Origin: Streptomyces glaucescens
Lineage (GTDB): Bacteria > Actinomycetota > Actinomycetes > Streptomycetales > Streptomycetaceae
Direction: 5' to 3'
DNA: 44,232 bases
NCBI RefSeq assembly: GCF_002154375.1
Contig: NZ_MUND01000043.1
Location: 1-44,232, forward strand
Shown: positions 14,959-22,408 of the stretch, one piece after another
Layout of the letters: every line of letters begins with the position of its first letter
Position numbering within the stretch: the stretch's first letter is position 1
The notes under the pieces: model-generated
Told to the model about the DNA's origin: nothing
The model's database searches: none
Seen by the model: only the letters and a program-made list of their open reading frames with translations
Position numbers and translations under genes: made by a program

Positions 14959-16344
14959 TCAGTCGCGGGCGGGCAGCCCGGTGGCCACCGGGGCCGCCTC
15001 CAGCCGGGCCGTGATCACCAGCGTGCCCTCCTCGATCTGGTAGTCGAGGGGCAGGCCGAGGCCGCGCATCGCGGCGACCATGCCGGTGTTGGAGGACTGG
15101 GTGACGGCGTAGACGCTCTCGCAGCCCGCCTCGGCCGCCATCGCCACCAGGCGGCCCAGCAGTTCGGTGCCGATGCCGCGCCGCTGCCAGGTGTCCTCGA
15201 CGAGCAGCGCGACCTCCGTCTCGTCGCCGTCCCACAGCAGGTGGCCGAGGCCGACGATCCGCCCCGAGGTGGTCCGCACGGCGAGCGTGCGGCCGAAGCG
15301 CGGGGAGAGCAGGTGGCTGAGGTAGCGGTCCGCGTCGCCGACCGGCCCGTGGTAGCGCATGGCGAGGGTGCGGGCCGAGCACCGCTCGTGCATCTCCTTC
15401 GCCGCCTCCAGGTCGCCGGTGTCGGCCCGGTGCACGGTGATGGCGTTGCCCTCCGGCAGGGTCAGCACGTCCTGGCCGCGCGGGATGCGCGGGCCGAGCC
15501 GGGAGTCCAGTTCCACCAGCGCCCGCGCCCGCGCGAACTCGGTCGGGGTGAACGGCAGATACGGCCGCTCCACGGTGATCACACCGCCCTCCGGGGCGCG
15601 CAGCCGCAGCACGGTGTCCTCCAGGACGCCCTCCGCCGGTACGGCGCCGGCGTCACCCGCGCTCCCGGCCGGGGCCGCGGGCAGCTGGCGGATGGTGCAG
15701 CGGCCCAGCAACTGGCGCAGCGCGAGGGGCAGTTCAGCGGCGTCCAGGGCGGTGCGGGTGGCCAGGCCGAGGATCCGGGTGGGGGCGTCCACCAGGTCGT
15801 GGGCGTCGGCCCGCTCGATCCAGGTGCCGGTGCCGCCGGCCAGGGACACCGCCCGGGTGAGCTCACCGGCCGCGAGCGAGCCGGGGGCGCGCAGCAGGAA
15901 CTCGTCGACCGTGCCGTCGCCCAGCGGATGGGTCTGCAGGCTCAGGATGTCCACCCGGTGGCCCGCGAGGGCCGTGCACAGCGCGGCCAGTGAGCCCGGC
16001 TCGTCCCGCACGGTCGTCCGCAGCCGCCACAGCGCGCTGCGGGGGGAGACCTCGTCGGCCGCCGTCCGCCCGGCGGTGCCCGGCCGGGCACCGGTATCGT
16101 CGGCCGGCGGTGCGTGGCCGTGGCGGCGTGCCCACCAGGTGTGGAAGGCCGCGGTGGCGATCAGCGCGACCGCGGAGACCAGCAGCAGCGTCGGGCCGTC
16201 GGGTCCGTGCCCGATCAGGTTGGCCACGGCGTCGGCGACCGCCACGGCGGTGAAGAGGGCGGCGAGTTCGACGACGTCCCGCCGCCAGTGGTGCACGGGA
16301 CGGCCGTTCTTCGCGCGCGTCACATCAGTCATCTTCCGCTTCAT
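14959..16344 (-). CDS. Membrane-anchored ACT-GNAT acetyltransferase
   Basis: The 461-residue protein has three parts. Two hydrophobic helices lie at about residues 26-46 and 53-72. An ACT-like regulatory domain follows at about 105-175 (RTTVRDEPGSLAALCTALAG, VDILSLQTHP). The C-terminal GNAT domain spans about 305-455, with the acetyl-CoA loop TWQRRGIGTELLGRLVAMA. ACT domains usually bind amino acids, so an amino-acid-gated N-acetyltransferase tethered to the membrane is suggested; the substrate is unknown. The ATG at 16344 begins MKRKMTDV; the ATG at 16332 is an alternative. It is convergent with the PLP gene and has a long AT-richer upstream region. Confidence 0.75.
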   Translation of the reverse strand: MKRKMTDVTRAKNGRPVHHWRRDVVELAALFTAVAVADAVANLIGHGPDGPTLLLVSAVALIATAAFHTWWARRHGHAPPADDTGARPGTAGRTAADEVSPRSALWRLRTTVRDEPGSLAALCTALAGHRVDILSLQTHPLGDGTVDEFLLRAPGSLAAGELTRAVSLAGGTGTWIERADAHDLVDAPTRILGLATRTALDAAELPLALRQLLGRCTIRQLPAAPAGSAGDAGAVPAEGVLEDTVLRLRAPEGGVITVERPYLPFTPTEFARARALVELDSRLGPRIPRGQDVLTLPEGNAITVHRADTGDLEAAKEMHERCSARTLAMRYHGPVGDADRYLSHLLSPRFGRTLAVRTTSGRIVGLGHLLWDGDETEVALLVEDTWQRRGIGTELLGRLVAMAAEAGCESVYAVTQSSNTGMVAAMRGLGLPLDYQIEEGTLVITARLEAAPVATGLPARD

Positions 16345-16370
16345 GCACCCACTGTGAAGGAACGGTGTTG

Positions 16371-16445
16371 CGTGATCACGAACAGTATGTGACTGATGGG
16401 TTAAGCGGCCTTCTGTCCCATTTAGGGTTCAATTGACGGTTCAAT
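16371..16445. promoter_or_regulatory. Palindrome and direct repeat upstream of the ACT-GNAT gene
   Basis: CGTGATCACG at 16371-16380 is a perfect 10-bp palindrome 26 bases upstream of the ATG. GGTTCAAT occurs twice, at 16426-16433 and 16438-16445, spaced 12 bp start to start. The stretch 16381-16450 is unusually AT-rich for this window, which fits a promoter region. No specific regulator can be named. Confidence 0.35.
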
Positions 16446-16477
16446 GTGTCCGCCGCTGACCGTTCGATGTGCCATGC

Positions 16478-16506
16478 CGCGCACCGCGGGATGACGGCGG
16501 TGCGCG
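16478..16506 (-). terminator. Hairpin terminator after phoD-like gene
   Basis: CGCGCACCGC and GCGGTGCGCG form a perfect 10-bp stem with a 9-base loop, 23 bases past the stop of the minus-strand phosphatase gene. Confidence 0.6.
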
Positions 16507-16529
16507 ACACGGTGACGAGGGTACGGGAT

Positions 16530-18104
16530 CTACTGGCCGACGAGGCCCGGCCGGAGCACCTTGGTGAACAGCACGGTGCCGTCCTGCTCGCGCAGCCGGA
16601 CCGTCAGTTCCGCGCTGTCGCCGTCGATGTCGACCTCGCCGAAGAACTGGTAGCCCTCCGCGGGCGAGACGTTCGCCCTCGTCGGAGCCTTCACGAAGAC
16701 CCGCTCCGGGCCGAACGTGCCGTCGAGCGCGTTGGCCGGGAAGGCACCGGCGTTCAGCGGGCCCGAGACGAACTCCCAGAACGGCTCGAAGTCGGTGAAC
16801 GCGGCCCGCGACGGCTGGTAGTGCTGCGCCGAGGTGTAGTGCACGTCCGCCGTCAGCCAGACCGTGCCGGTGACGCGCCGGTGCTTGACGAACCGCAGCA
16901 GCTCGGCGATCTGCAGCTCACGGCCGAGCGGGGCGCCCGGGTCGCCCTGGGCCACCGCCTCGATGTTCGGCCTGCCGTCCCCGGTGTCCGGCACGACGAG
17001 ACCGAGCGGCATGTCGGAGGCGATCACCTTCCACACCGCGCGCGACCGGGACAGCTCCTTCTTCAGCCACTCCAGCTGCTCGCGGCCGAGGATGCCCTGC
17101 TGGTCGGCGGCCTGGTCGCCCGGGGAGTTCGCGTTGCGGTGGGTCCGCATGTCCAGCACGAAGACGTCCAGCAGCGGACCGTGGTGCTGCACCCGGTAGA
17201 CCCGCCCGCCGGGGCGGCGCAGCGTGGAGATCGGGAAGTACTCCGAGAACGCCCGCCGGGCCCGCGCGGCGAGCACGTCCACGTTCTTCTCCGTGTACCG
17301 GCCGTCGGCGAGGATCTCGCCCGGGTACCAGTTGTTGGTGACCTCGTGGTCGTCCCACTGGATGATGGACGGCACCCGGGCGTTGAACGCGCGCAGGTTC
17401 TCGTCCAGCAGGTTGTAGCGGAAGTTGCCGCGGAACTCGGCCAGGGTCTCGGCGACCTTCGCCTTCTCCTCGGTCGTGACGTTCCGCCAGATCCGCCCGT
17501 CGGGCAGGGCCACCGTCCCGGTGATCGGGCCGTCGGCGTAGACGTTGTCGCCGGAGCAGAGGAAGAAGTCGGGGTCCACGGCCGCCATCGCGTCGTAGAT
17601 GCGGTAGCCGCCGAGCTCCGGGTTGATGCCCCAGCCCTGCCCGGCCAGGTCGCCGGACCAGACGAACCGCACGCCGTCGCGGCGCCGGACGGACGCCGTG
17701 CGGAAGGTGCCGGTGACCGGTTCGCCGGTACGGCGCGGGTCGTCCGGGTCGGCCAGCAGCACCCGGTAGTGGATCTGCTCGCCGGGCGGCAGGCCGCGCA
17801 GCCGGGTGGTCCCGGTGAAGTCGGTGTCCGCGCCCAGCAGCGGGCCGTGCCATCTGCGCGGATTGCGGAAGGACTCGGTGGCCGACGTCTCGACGATCAT
17901 CCGGGCGGGCCGGTCCGAGCGCACCCACACCAGCCCGGAGTCCGTCGTCACATCGCCCGTCTGCACGCCCCAGCCCGCCCGCGGACGCCCCGACAGGGCG
18001 AGGGCGGGAGCCGCGCCGAGACCGACGGGCAGGGTCAGGGCGGCGGACGCGGCGAGTGAACCGCGCAGCACGGTGCGGCGGTCGGGGAGCGGACGAGATG
18101 CCAT
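16530..18104 (-). CDS. phoD: PhoD-family alkaline phosphatase/phosphodiesterase, Tat-exported
   Basis: The 524-residue secreted enzyme has a twin-arginine signal (RRTVLRGSLAASAALTL, first 40 residues), the PhoD N-terminal beta domain (GDVTTDSGLVWVRSDRPA) and the metallophosphatase core. Metal-ligand motifs visible are WSGDLAGQGWG, CSGDNVYADG, QWDDHEVTNNW, VLDMRTHRN and TADVHYTSAQHY. PhoD enzymes release phosphate from phosphodiesters or teichoic acids outside the cell using Ca/Fe. The ATG at 18104 has GGAGG seven bases upstream. A possible PHO box lies 64-85 bases upstream, consistent with PhoP control known for Streptomyces phoD. Confidence 0.9.
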   Translation of the reverse strand: MASRPLPDRRTVLRGSLAASAALTLPVGLGAAPALALSGRPRAGWGVQTGDVTTDSGLVWVRSDRPARMIVETSATESFRNPRRWHGPLLGADTDFTGTTRLRGLPPGEQIHYRVLLADPDDPRRTGEPVTGTFRTASVRRRDGVRFVWSGDLAGQGWGINPELGGYRIYDAMAAVDPDFFLCSGDNVYADGPITGTVALPDGRIWRNVTTEEKAKVAETLAEFRGNFRYNLLDENLRAFNARVPSIIQWDDHEVTNNWYPGEILADGRYTEKNVDVLAARARRAFSEYFPISTLRRPGGRVYRVQHHGPLLDVFVLDMRTHRNANSPGDQAADQQGILGREQLEWLKKELSRSRAVWKVIASDMPLGLVVPDTGDGRPNIEAVAQGDPGAPLGRELQIAELLRFVKHRRVTGTVWLTADVHYTSAQHYQPSRAAFTDFEPFWEFVSGPLNAGAFPANALDGTFGPERVFVKAPTRANVSPAEGYQFFGEVDIDGDSAELTVRLREQDGTVLFTKVLRPGLVGQ

Positions 18105-18167
18105 GAAAGGGCCTCCAGGCGGGATCCGGCCAATGGGTGAAGCCACACCTACTGGTGCACCGCGGCG

Positions 18168-18189
18168 GACACGGAAACCGCAAGTGAAC
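18168..18189 (-). promoter_or_regulatory. Candidate PHO box upstream of phoD-like gene
   Basis: Read on the minus strand, GTTCACTTGCG fits the reported Streptomyces PhoP direct-repeat unit (GKTCAYYYRCG-type). It is followed directly by a weak second 11-base unit, GTTTCCGTGTC. It lies 64 bases from the ATG of a gene whose family is PhoP-controlled. The second unit is poor, so this is a candidate only. Confidence 0.45.
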
Positions 18190-18201
18190 AACTGCCGCAC
18201 C

Positions 18202-18217
18202 CGGCGGGGAACCGCCG
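18202..18217 (-). terminator. Small hairpin after the MocR gene
   Basis: CGGCGG, loop GGAA, CCGCCG: a stable 6-bp tetraloop hairpin seven bases beyond the MocR stop and just upstream of the phosphatase promoter region. Confidence 0.4.
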
Positions 18218-18223
18218 CGCGCG

Positions 18224-19627
18224 TCACACCGCCTCGGCCATCAGCCGGACGCCCTCCCGGATCCGGCCCGGCGACAGGTGCGCGTATCCCACCACCAGCC
18301 GTACGGCAGCGGCCTTCCCCGGATCGCCCCCCGGCCGGTACCGGCAGTCCGACAGCGGGCGTACGGCGACCCCGGCACCGGCCACGCGCGCGAGGAAGCG
18401 GTCCTGAGGGCCGTACCGCTCGGGCAGCGTGGCGATGACATGCAGGCCCGCCGCGATCCCGGACACCTCCGCGCCGGGGAAGTGCTCCGCCAGCGCGGCG
18501 ACGAGCGCGTCCCGCCGTTCCCGGTAGGCGCGCTGGCAGCGGCGCAGCTGGCGGTCGTAGTCGCCGCGCTCCAGGAACCGGGCGAACACCGCCTGGTCGA
18601 CGCTGGGGTGGCCGAGGTCGATGGTCCGCTTGCGCCGGACGACGTCCTCCGCCAGCCACTCGGGGACCATGAGCCAGCCCAGCCGCAGCCCGGGCGCCAG
18701 GGACTTGCTCACCGAGCCCGTGTAGGCGACCCGTTCCGGGTCCAGGCCCTGGAGGGCGCCGACGGGCTGGCGGTCGTAGCGGAACTCGCCGTCGTAGTCG
18801 TCCTCCAGGATCAGCCCGCCGGTCCGGCGGGCCCAGTCGACGACGGCCGCGCGCCGTTCGGGCCGCAGCGTCACCCCCATGGGGAACTGGTGGGAGGGGG
18901 TCAGCAGGACGGCGCGTTCGCCGGCGAGGCCGTCCGGGTCGGTGCCGGACGCGTCGAACGGCAGCGGCCGGGTCCGCAGCCCCGCCCGTTCGGCCAGTGA
19001 CCAGTGCACGTCGAGGCCGTACGACTCGACCGCGAGGGTGCGCAGCCCGCGGGCGTGCAGGACCTGGGAGAGCAGGCGCAGGGCGTGGGCGAAGCCGGCG
19101 CTGACCACGATCCGGTCCGGGTCGGTGCGCACGCCGCGGGCGCGGGCGAGGTAGCCGGCGAGGGCGGTGCGCAGTTCGGCGCGGCCGCGGGGGTCGCCGT
19201 AGCCGAGGGCGTCGTTGGGAGCGGCGGCCAGGGCGCGGCGGGCCGCCTTGAGCCACTGGGTGCGAGGGAAGGAGGCGAGGTCGGGGCTGCCGGGGATCAG
19301 GCTGTACGCGGGGCGTCCGGTGCGGCTCGGGGTGGGGTCCGGGTGCCGGGCGGGCGGCGGTACGGGGCGGTCGGCGACCCGGGTGCCGGAGCCCTGGCGG
19401 GCGGTGAGCCAGCCCTCGGCGACCAGGTCGGCGTAGGCGCCGGCGACGGTGTTGCGGGCGAGGCCGAGGTCGGTGGCGAGCGAGCGGGAGGAGGGCAGCC
19501 GGGTGCCGGGGGCGAGCCGGCCGGTGCGGACGGCGTCGCGCAGGGCGACGGTGAGGCCGCGGCGCACCCCGCCGCCGGCCGGCTGCAGATGGAGGTCGAT
19601 GCCCAGAGTGGCCCACGGTTTCTCCAT
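18224..19627 (-). CDS. MocR-type (GntR-aminotransferase) PLP-dependent regulator
   Basis: The 467-residue protein fuses a GntR winged helix-turn-helix (about residues 20-85, PSSRSLATDLGLARNTVAGAYADLVAEGWL) to an aminotransferase-like PLP domain. That domain carries YGDPRGRAELRTALAGYLAR, ILEDDYDGEFRYD and the Schiff-base lysine in TGSVSKSLAPGLRLGW. MocR/PdxR proteins use bound PLP or its adduct as effector. It starts at the ATG at 19627, 47 bp from the divergent AhpD-like operon, which is its most likely target. The stop is followed by a small hairpin. Confidence 0.9.
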   Translation of the reverse strand: MEKPWATLGIDLHLQPAGGGVRRGLTVALRDAVRTGRLAPGTRLPSSRSLATDLGLARNTVAGAYADLVAEGWLTARQGSGTRVADRPVPPPARHPDPTPSRTGRPAYSLIPGSPDLASFPRTQWLKAARRALAAAPNDALGYGDPRGRAELRTALAGYLARARGVRTDPDRIVVSAGFAHALRLLSQVLHARGLRTLAVESYGLDVHWSLAERAGLRTRPLPFDASGTDPDGLAGERAVLLTPSHQFPMGVTLRPERRAAVVDWARRTGGLILEDDYDGEFRYDRQPVGALQGLDPERVAYTGSVSKSLAPGLRLGWLMVPEWLAEDVVRRKRTIDLGHPSVDQAVFARFLERGDYDRQLRRCQRAYRERRDALVAALAEHFPGAEVSGIAAGLHVIATLPERYGPQDRFLARVAGAGVAVRPLSDCRYRPGGDPGKAAAVRLVVGYAHLSPGRIREGVRLMAEAV

Positions 19628-19661
19628 GGAAATGGACCATACGCGCGGGCAGCTTTCTCCC

Positions 19662-19675
19662 TAGGGTCGGGGGCA
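19662..19675 (+). promoter_or_regulatory. Candidate leaderless promoter of the AhpD-like operon
   Basis: TAGGGT at 19662-19667 fits a -10 and is seven bases before the ATG at 19675. The 47-bp divergent gap (19628-19674) must also contain any MocR operator; the repeated ATGGA-type words at 19626-19640 are the only repeats I see there. Confidence 0.3.
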
Positions 19676-20169
19676 TGACCACAGAGACCGTCAGCTATGC
19701 GACCGAAGCGGCCCCCCGACTGGAGTGGGCCAAGCTCGTCCCCGATGTCTACAAGGCGATGATCAGGCTCGACACGGCCGCCAAGCAGGGCCTGGACCAC
19801 AAGCTGTACGAGCTGGTGAAGATCCGCGCCTCCCAGATCAACCACTGCGCCCTCTGCATCGACATGCACTCCAAGGACGCCCTCGCGGCCGGGGAGAGCG
19901 TGGAGCGGATCATCCAGCTCAGCGCGTGGGAGGAGTCCCGGCACTTCTACACCGAGAGGGAACTCGCGGCGCTGGAGCTGACGGAGGCGGTGACCGTCCT
20001 GACGGACGGGTTCGTCGCGGACGAGGTGTACGAGAAGGCCGCCAAGCACTTCGAGGAGGCGGAGCTGGCGCAGCTGATCGCCGCGATCACGGTGATCAAC
20101 GCCTGGAACCGGTTCGGTGTGACCTGCCGGATGACGCCGGGTCACTACCAGCCGGGCGCCCACAAGTGA
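19675..20169 (+). CDS. AhpD-like/carboxymuconolactone decarboxylase family protein (copy 1)
   Basis: The 164-residue protein has the AhpD-type redox site CALC (Cys58, Cys61) followed by His65, with Glu46 in YELVKIRASQINHC. This is the proton-relay arrangement of the alkylhydroperoxidase core. Such proteins reduce peroxides or act as thiol reductases. The end of the gene overlaps the next gene by four bases (GTGA). The downstream gene is a paralogue, so this is a tandem duplication. Divergent control by the MocR protein is likely. Confidence 0.87.
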   Translation: MTTETVSYATEAAPRLEWAKLVPDVYKAMIRLDTAAKQGLDHKLYELVKIRASQINHCALCIDMHSKDALAAGESVERIIQLSAWEESRHFYTERELAALELTEAVTVLTDGFVADEVYEKAAKHFEEAELAQLIAAITVINAWNRFGVTCRMTPGHYQPGAHK

Positions 20170-20615
20170 CCGCGCGCACCACCCGCCTCGCTCCCGAGGT
20201 CCGCACCGCGATGCAGTCCCTGAGCGCCGCCGCCAAGCGCGGCCTCGGGGACCCGGCCCTCGCCGAGCTGGTCCAGATCCGCGCCTCGCAGCTCAACCGG
20301 TGCGCGTTCTGCCTGGACATGCACGTGGCGATCGCCCGCAAGGAGGGAGTGAGCGAGCGTCGGCTCGATCTGCTCGCCGTCTGGCAGGAGGCCGGGGACG
20401 AGGTCTACGACGAGCGGGAGCGGGCCGCCCTCGCGCTCACGGAGGCGGTCACCGTGCTGACGGACGGGTTCGTGCCGGACGAGGTGTACGAGACGGCGGC
20501 CAAGCACTTCGACGAGGCCGAACTCGCCCACCTGATCGCTCTGATCACCGCCATCAACGGCTGGAACCGGCTGATGGTGGCCCGCCGGATCCCCCCGGGA
20601 GGGCCGGCTTGGTGA
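20166..20615 (+). CDS. AhpD-like/carboxymuconolactone decarboxylase family protein (copy 2)
   Basis: This 149-residue paralogue of the preceding gene has the redox pair CAFC (Cys46, Cys49) and His53, and shares long stretches such as LTEAVTVLTDGFV and AAKHF(D/E)EAELA. It lacks about 18 N-terminal residues present in copy 1. The GTG overlaps the stop of copy 1 (GTGA), and its stop overlaps the GTG of the PEP-mutase-like gene. The two copies could form a hetero-oligomer or differ in substrate. Confidence 0.85.
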   Translation: MTARTTRLAPEVRTAMQSLSAAAKRGLGDPALAELVQIRASQLNRCAFCLDMHVAIARKEGVSERRLDLLAVWQEAGDEVYDERERAALALTEAVTVLTDGFVPDEVYETAAKHFDEAELAHLIALITAINGWNRLMVARRIPPGGPAW

Positions 20616-21358
20616 GCGAGGGCGGGCTGAGCAAGGCCGAGGTCTTCCGTGCCCTCCACCACGGCCGGGCCCCCGGCGATCCGCTGGTGCTGCCGGGGCC
20701 ATGGGACGCCGCCTCCGCCCGCGCCCTCGTCGCCGCCGGGTTCCCGGCGCTGGCCACACCGAGCGCCGGTGTGGCCGCCGCCCTCGGCTACGCGGACGGC
20801 GAGACGCCCGCCGACGAGATGTTCGCGGCGGTGGCGCGGATCGCGCGGGCGGTGGACGTGCCGGTGTCGGCGGACGTGGAGGACGGGTACGGACTGGCGC
20901 CCGGTGAGCTGGTGGAGCGGCTGCTGGAGGCGGGGGCCGTGGGCTGCAACCTGGAGGACTCCGCGCACGGGGTGCTCAAGGACCCGCACGAGCAGGCCGG
21001 GTTCCTGGCCGGGGTGCGGGCCGCGGCGGGCGACCGGCTGTTCGTCAACGCGCGCGTCGACACCTTCGTACGGCAGGTCCCGGACGTGGCGGAGACGATC
21101 GAGCGGGCGCGGCTGTACGTGGCGGCGGGCGCCGACTGCGTGTATCCGATCCTCGCCCCCGTGGACGCCCTGCCGCTGCTGCGGGCCGCGGTCGAGGGCC
21201 CGCTCAACGCCGTCGCGACGGTGGGCGACGGCCCCTCGCCCGCCGAGCTGGGCGAGCGGGGGGCCACCCGGATCACCTTCGGGCCGGGCCTGCAGCAGCG
21301 GGCGACGGCCGCGCTGCGGGAGATCGCCATGACACTGCGCCGCGGGCGGAGGGGCTGA
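20612..21358 (+). CDS. Isocitrate lyase/PEP mutase-family protein
   Basis: The 248-residue protein is a (beta/alpha)8 member of the isocitrate lyase/phosphoenolpyruvate mutase superfamily. Visible blocks are LPGPWDAASARALVAAGFPALATPSAGVA, the metal-binding VSADVEDGYG, VGCNLEDSAHG, FVNARVDTFVR and ITFGPGLQQR. The classical lyase KKCGH motif is absent, as in the oxaloacetate hydrolase/PEP-mutase-like subgroup; the exact reaction is unknown. The GTG overlaps the preceding AhpD-like gene by four bases, so the three genes form one coupled operon. Confidence 0.85.
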   Translation: MSEGGLSKAEVFRALHHGRAPGDPLVLPGPWDAASARALVAAGFPALATPSAGVAAALGYADGETPADEMFAAVARIARAVDVPVSADVEDGYGLAPGELVERLLEAGAVGCNLEDSAHGVLKDPHEQAGFLAGVRAAAGDRLFVNARVDTFVRQVPDVAETIERARLYVAAGADCVYPILAPVDALPLLRAAVEGPLNAVATVGDGPSPAELGERGATRITFGPGLQQRATAALREIAMTLRRGRRG

Positions 21359-21392
21359 CGGAGCTACGTCCCCCCGCGGCCACGCCCGTCAC

Positions 21393-21416
21393 GGCTGCCA
21401 CGCGGTCACGGCAGCC
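21393..21416. terminator. Hairpin between convergent genes
   Basis: GGCTGCC (21393-21399) pairs with GGCAGCC (21410-21416) around a 10-base loop. It overlaps the last codons of the betaine-binding protein and lies 35 bases after the PEP-mutase-like gene. Confidence 0.4.
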
Positions 21417-22407
21417 ACGCCCGCCAGGTGGACTCGTGCCGCTCCACCCACTTCTTCGCCGCCTCCTCCGGGCTGAGCTTCTGTTCGGCGATCATGAGGG
21501 AGACCTCGTTCTGGTCCTCGGTGGTCCACCGGAGGTTCTTCAGGAAGGCCGCCGCCTCGCCGCCGGTCTCGGCGAAGTCGGTGTTGAGGTACTTCTGCAG
21601 CGGGGTGTGCGGGTAGCCGCAGGCGACCTTCGCCGGGTCCGCGTCGCAGCCCTCCTTGTGGGGCGGCAGCTTCACCTCGGTCATCGGGACCTTCTCGAAC
21701 AGCCACTGCGGGGAGTACCAGTACGTCAGGAACGGCTTCCTCTCCTTGGCGAACTGCCTGATCTGGGTGATCTGCGCGGCCTCGGAGCCGGCGAAGACGA
21801 CCTGGTAGTCCAGGTCCAGGTTCTCCACCAGCGCCTTGTCGTTGGTGACGTAGGACGGCGAGCCGTCCATCAGCTGGCCCTTGCTGCCGCTCTCGGGGGT
21901 CCGGAACTCGTCGGCGTACTTGTCCAGGTTCCGCCAGTCCTTGATGTCCGGGTGCTGCTCGGCGAAGTACGTGGGCACGTACCAGCCGATGTGCCCGGTC
22001 ACCCCGAGATCGCCCGCCCGGGTGACGGTCTTCTTGTCCTTGACGTACCGCTGTTCCTGCTCGGGGTGTCCCCAGTCCTCCAGGAGCGCGTCCACCCGGC
22101 CCTGGCTGAGGGCGTCCCAGGCAGGGACCTCGTCGACCTGGACGGTGTCGACGCGGTAGCCGAGTTCGTGCTCCAGCAGGTACTGGGCGACGGCCACATT
22201 GGCCTGCGCGCCCACCCAGGACTGCACGGACAGGGTCACGGTCTTCGCACCCCCGGCGTTCGCGAACGGCGAGGCCTGCCGGGTCATGTCGGCGGCGCCG
22301 CAGCCGGTGGCCAGCGTCAGCACGGCCGCCGAGGCGGTCAGGGCCGTACGCCGGATCGTGCGGCGGGTCGTACGGCGGGTGGTACCGCGGGTGGTACGGC
22401 GGAACAT
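21406..22407 (-). CDS. Glycine betaine/choline ABC transporter, substrate-binding lipoprotein
   Basis: The 333-residue protein has a lipobox (LATGC) after an extremely basic n-region built of RRTT repeats, so it is an anchored lipoprotein. The mature part is an OpuAC-type periplasmic-binding fold: VTLSVQSWVGAQANVAVAQYLL, VDALLEDWGHPEQ, GHIGWYVPTYF and FLTYWYSPQWLF, with aromatic residues expected to cage a quaternary ammonium group. It is the last gene of the bet/opu operon, one base after the permease stop. The choline versus betaine preference is not decidable by eye. Confidence 0.88.
   Translation of the reverse strand: MFRRTTRGTTRRTTRRTIRRTALTASAAVLTLATGCGAADMTRQASPFANAGGAKTVTLSVQSWVGAQANVAVAQYLLEHELGYRVDTVQVDEVPAWDALSQGRVDALLEDWGHPEQEQRYVKDKKTVTRAGDLGVTGHIGWYVPTYFAEQHPDIKDWRNLDKYADEFRTPESGSKGQLMDGSPSYVTNDKALVENLDLDYQVVFAGSEAAQITQIRQFAKERKPFLTYWYSPQWLFEKVPMTEVKLPPHKEGCDADPAKVACGYPHTPLQKYLNTDFAETGGEAAAFLKNLRWTTEDQNEVSLMIAEQKLSPEEAAKKWVERHESTWRAWLP
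22346..22405 (-). repeat. Five tandem 12-bp repeats encoding (R-R-T-T)n
   Basis: Plus-strand units: GTACGCCGGATC, GTGCGGCGGGTC, GTACGGCGGGTG, GTACCGCGGGTG, GTACGGCGGAAC. On the coding strand they encode RRTT/RGTT/RRTT/RRTI/RRTA at the very N-terminus of the binding lipoprotein. Confidence 0.75.
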
Positions 22408-22408
22408 G

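Noticed and set aside
9857..16380. The palindromes GGTGATCACC (9857) and CGTGATCACG (16371) as sites of one regulator
   Set aside because: They share only TGATCA plus one flanking pair, a short word expected by chance, and lie before unrelated genes.
18105..19682. N-terminal extension of the PhoD-like phosphatase
   Set aside because: It is antisense-frame noise over the MocR gene; the Tat signal starts at 18104 with GGAGG upstream.
21359..22407. Riboswitch or structured RNA near the betaine transporter
   Set aside because: Only a simple hairpin is visible at 21393-21416, at the 3' end of the operon; no conserved leader architecture is seen before betB.
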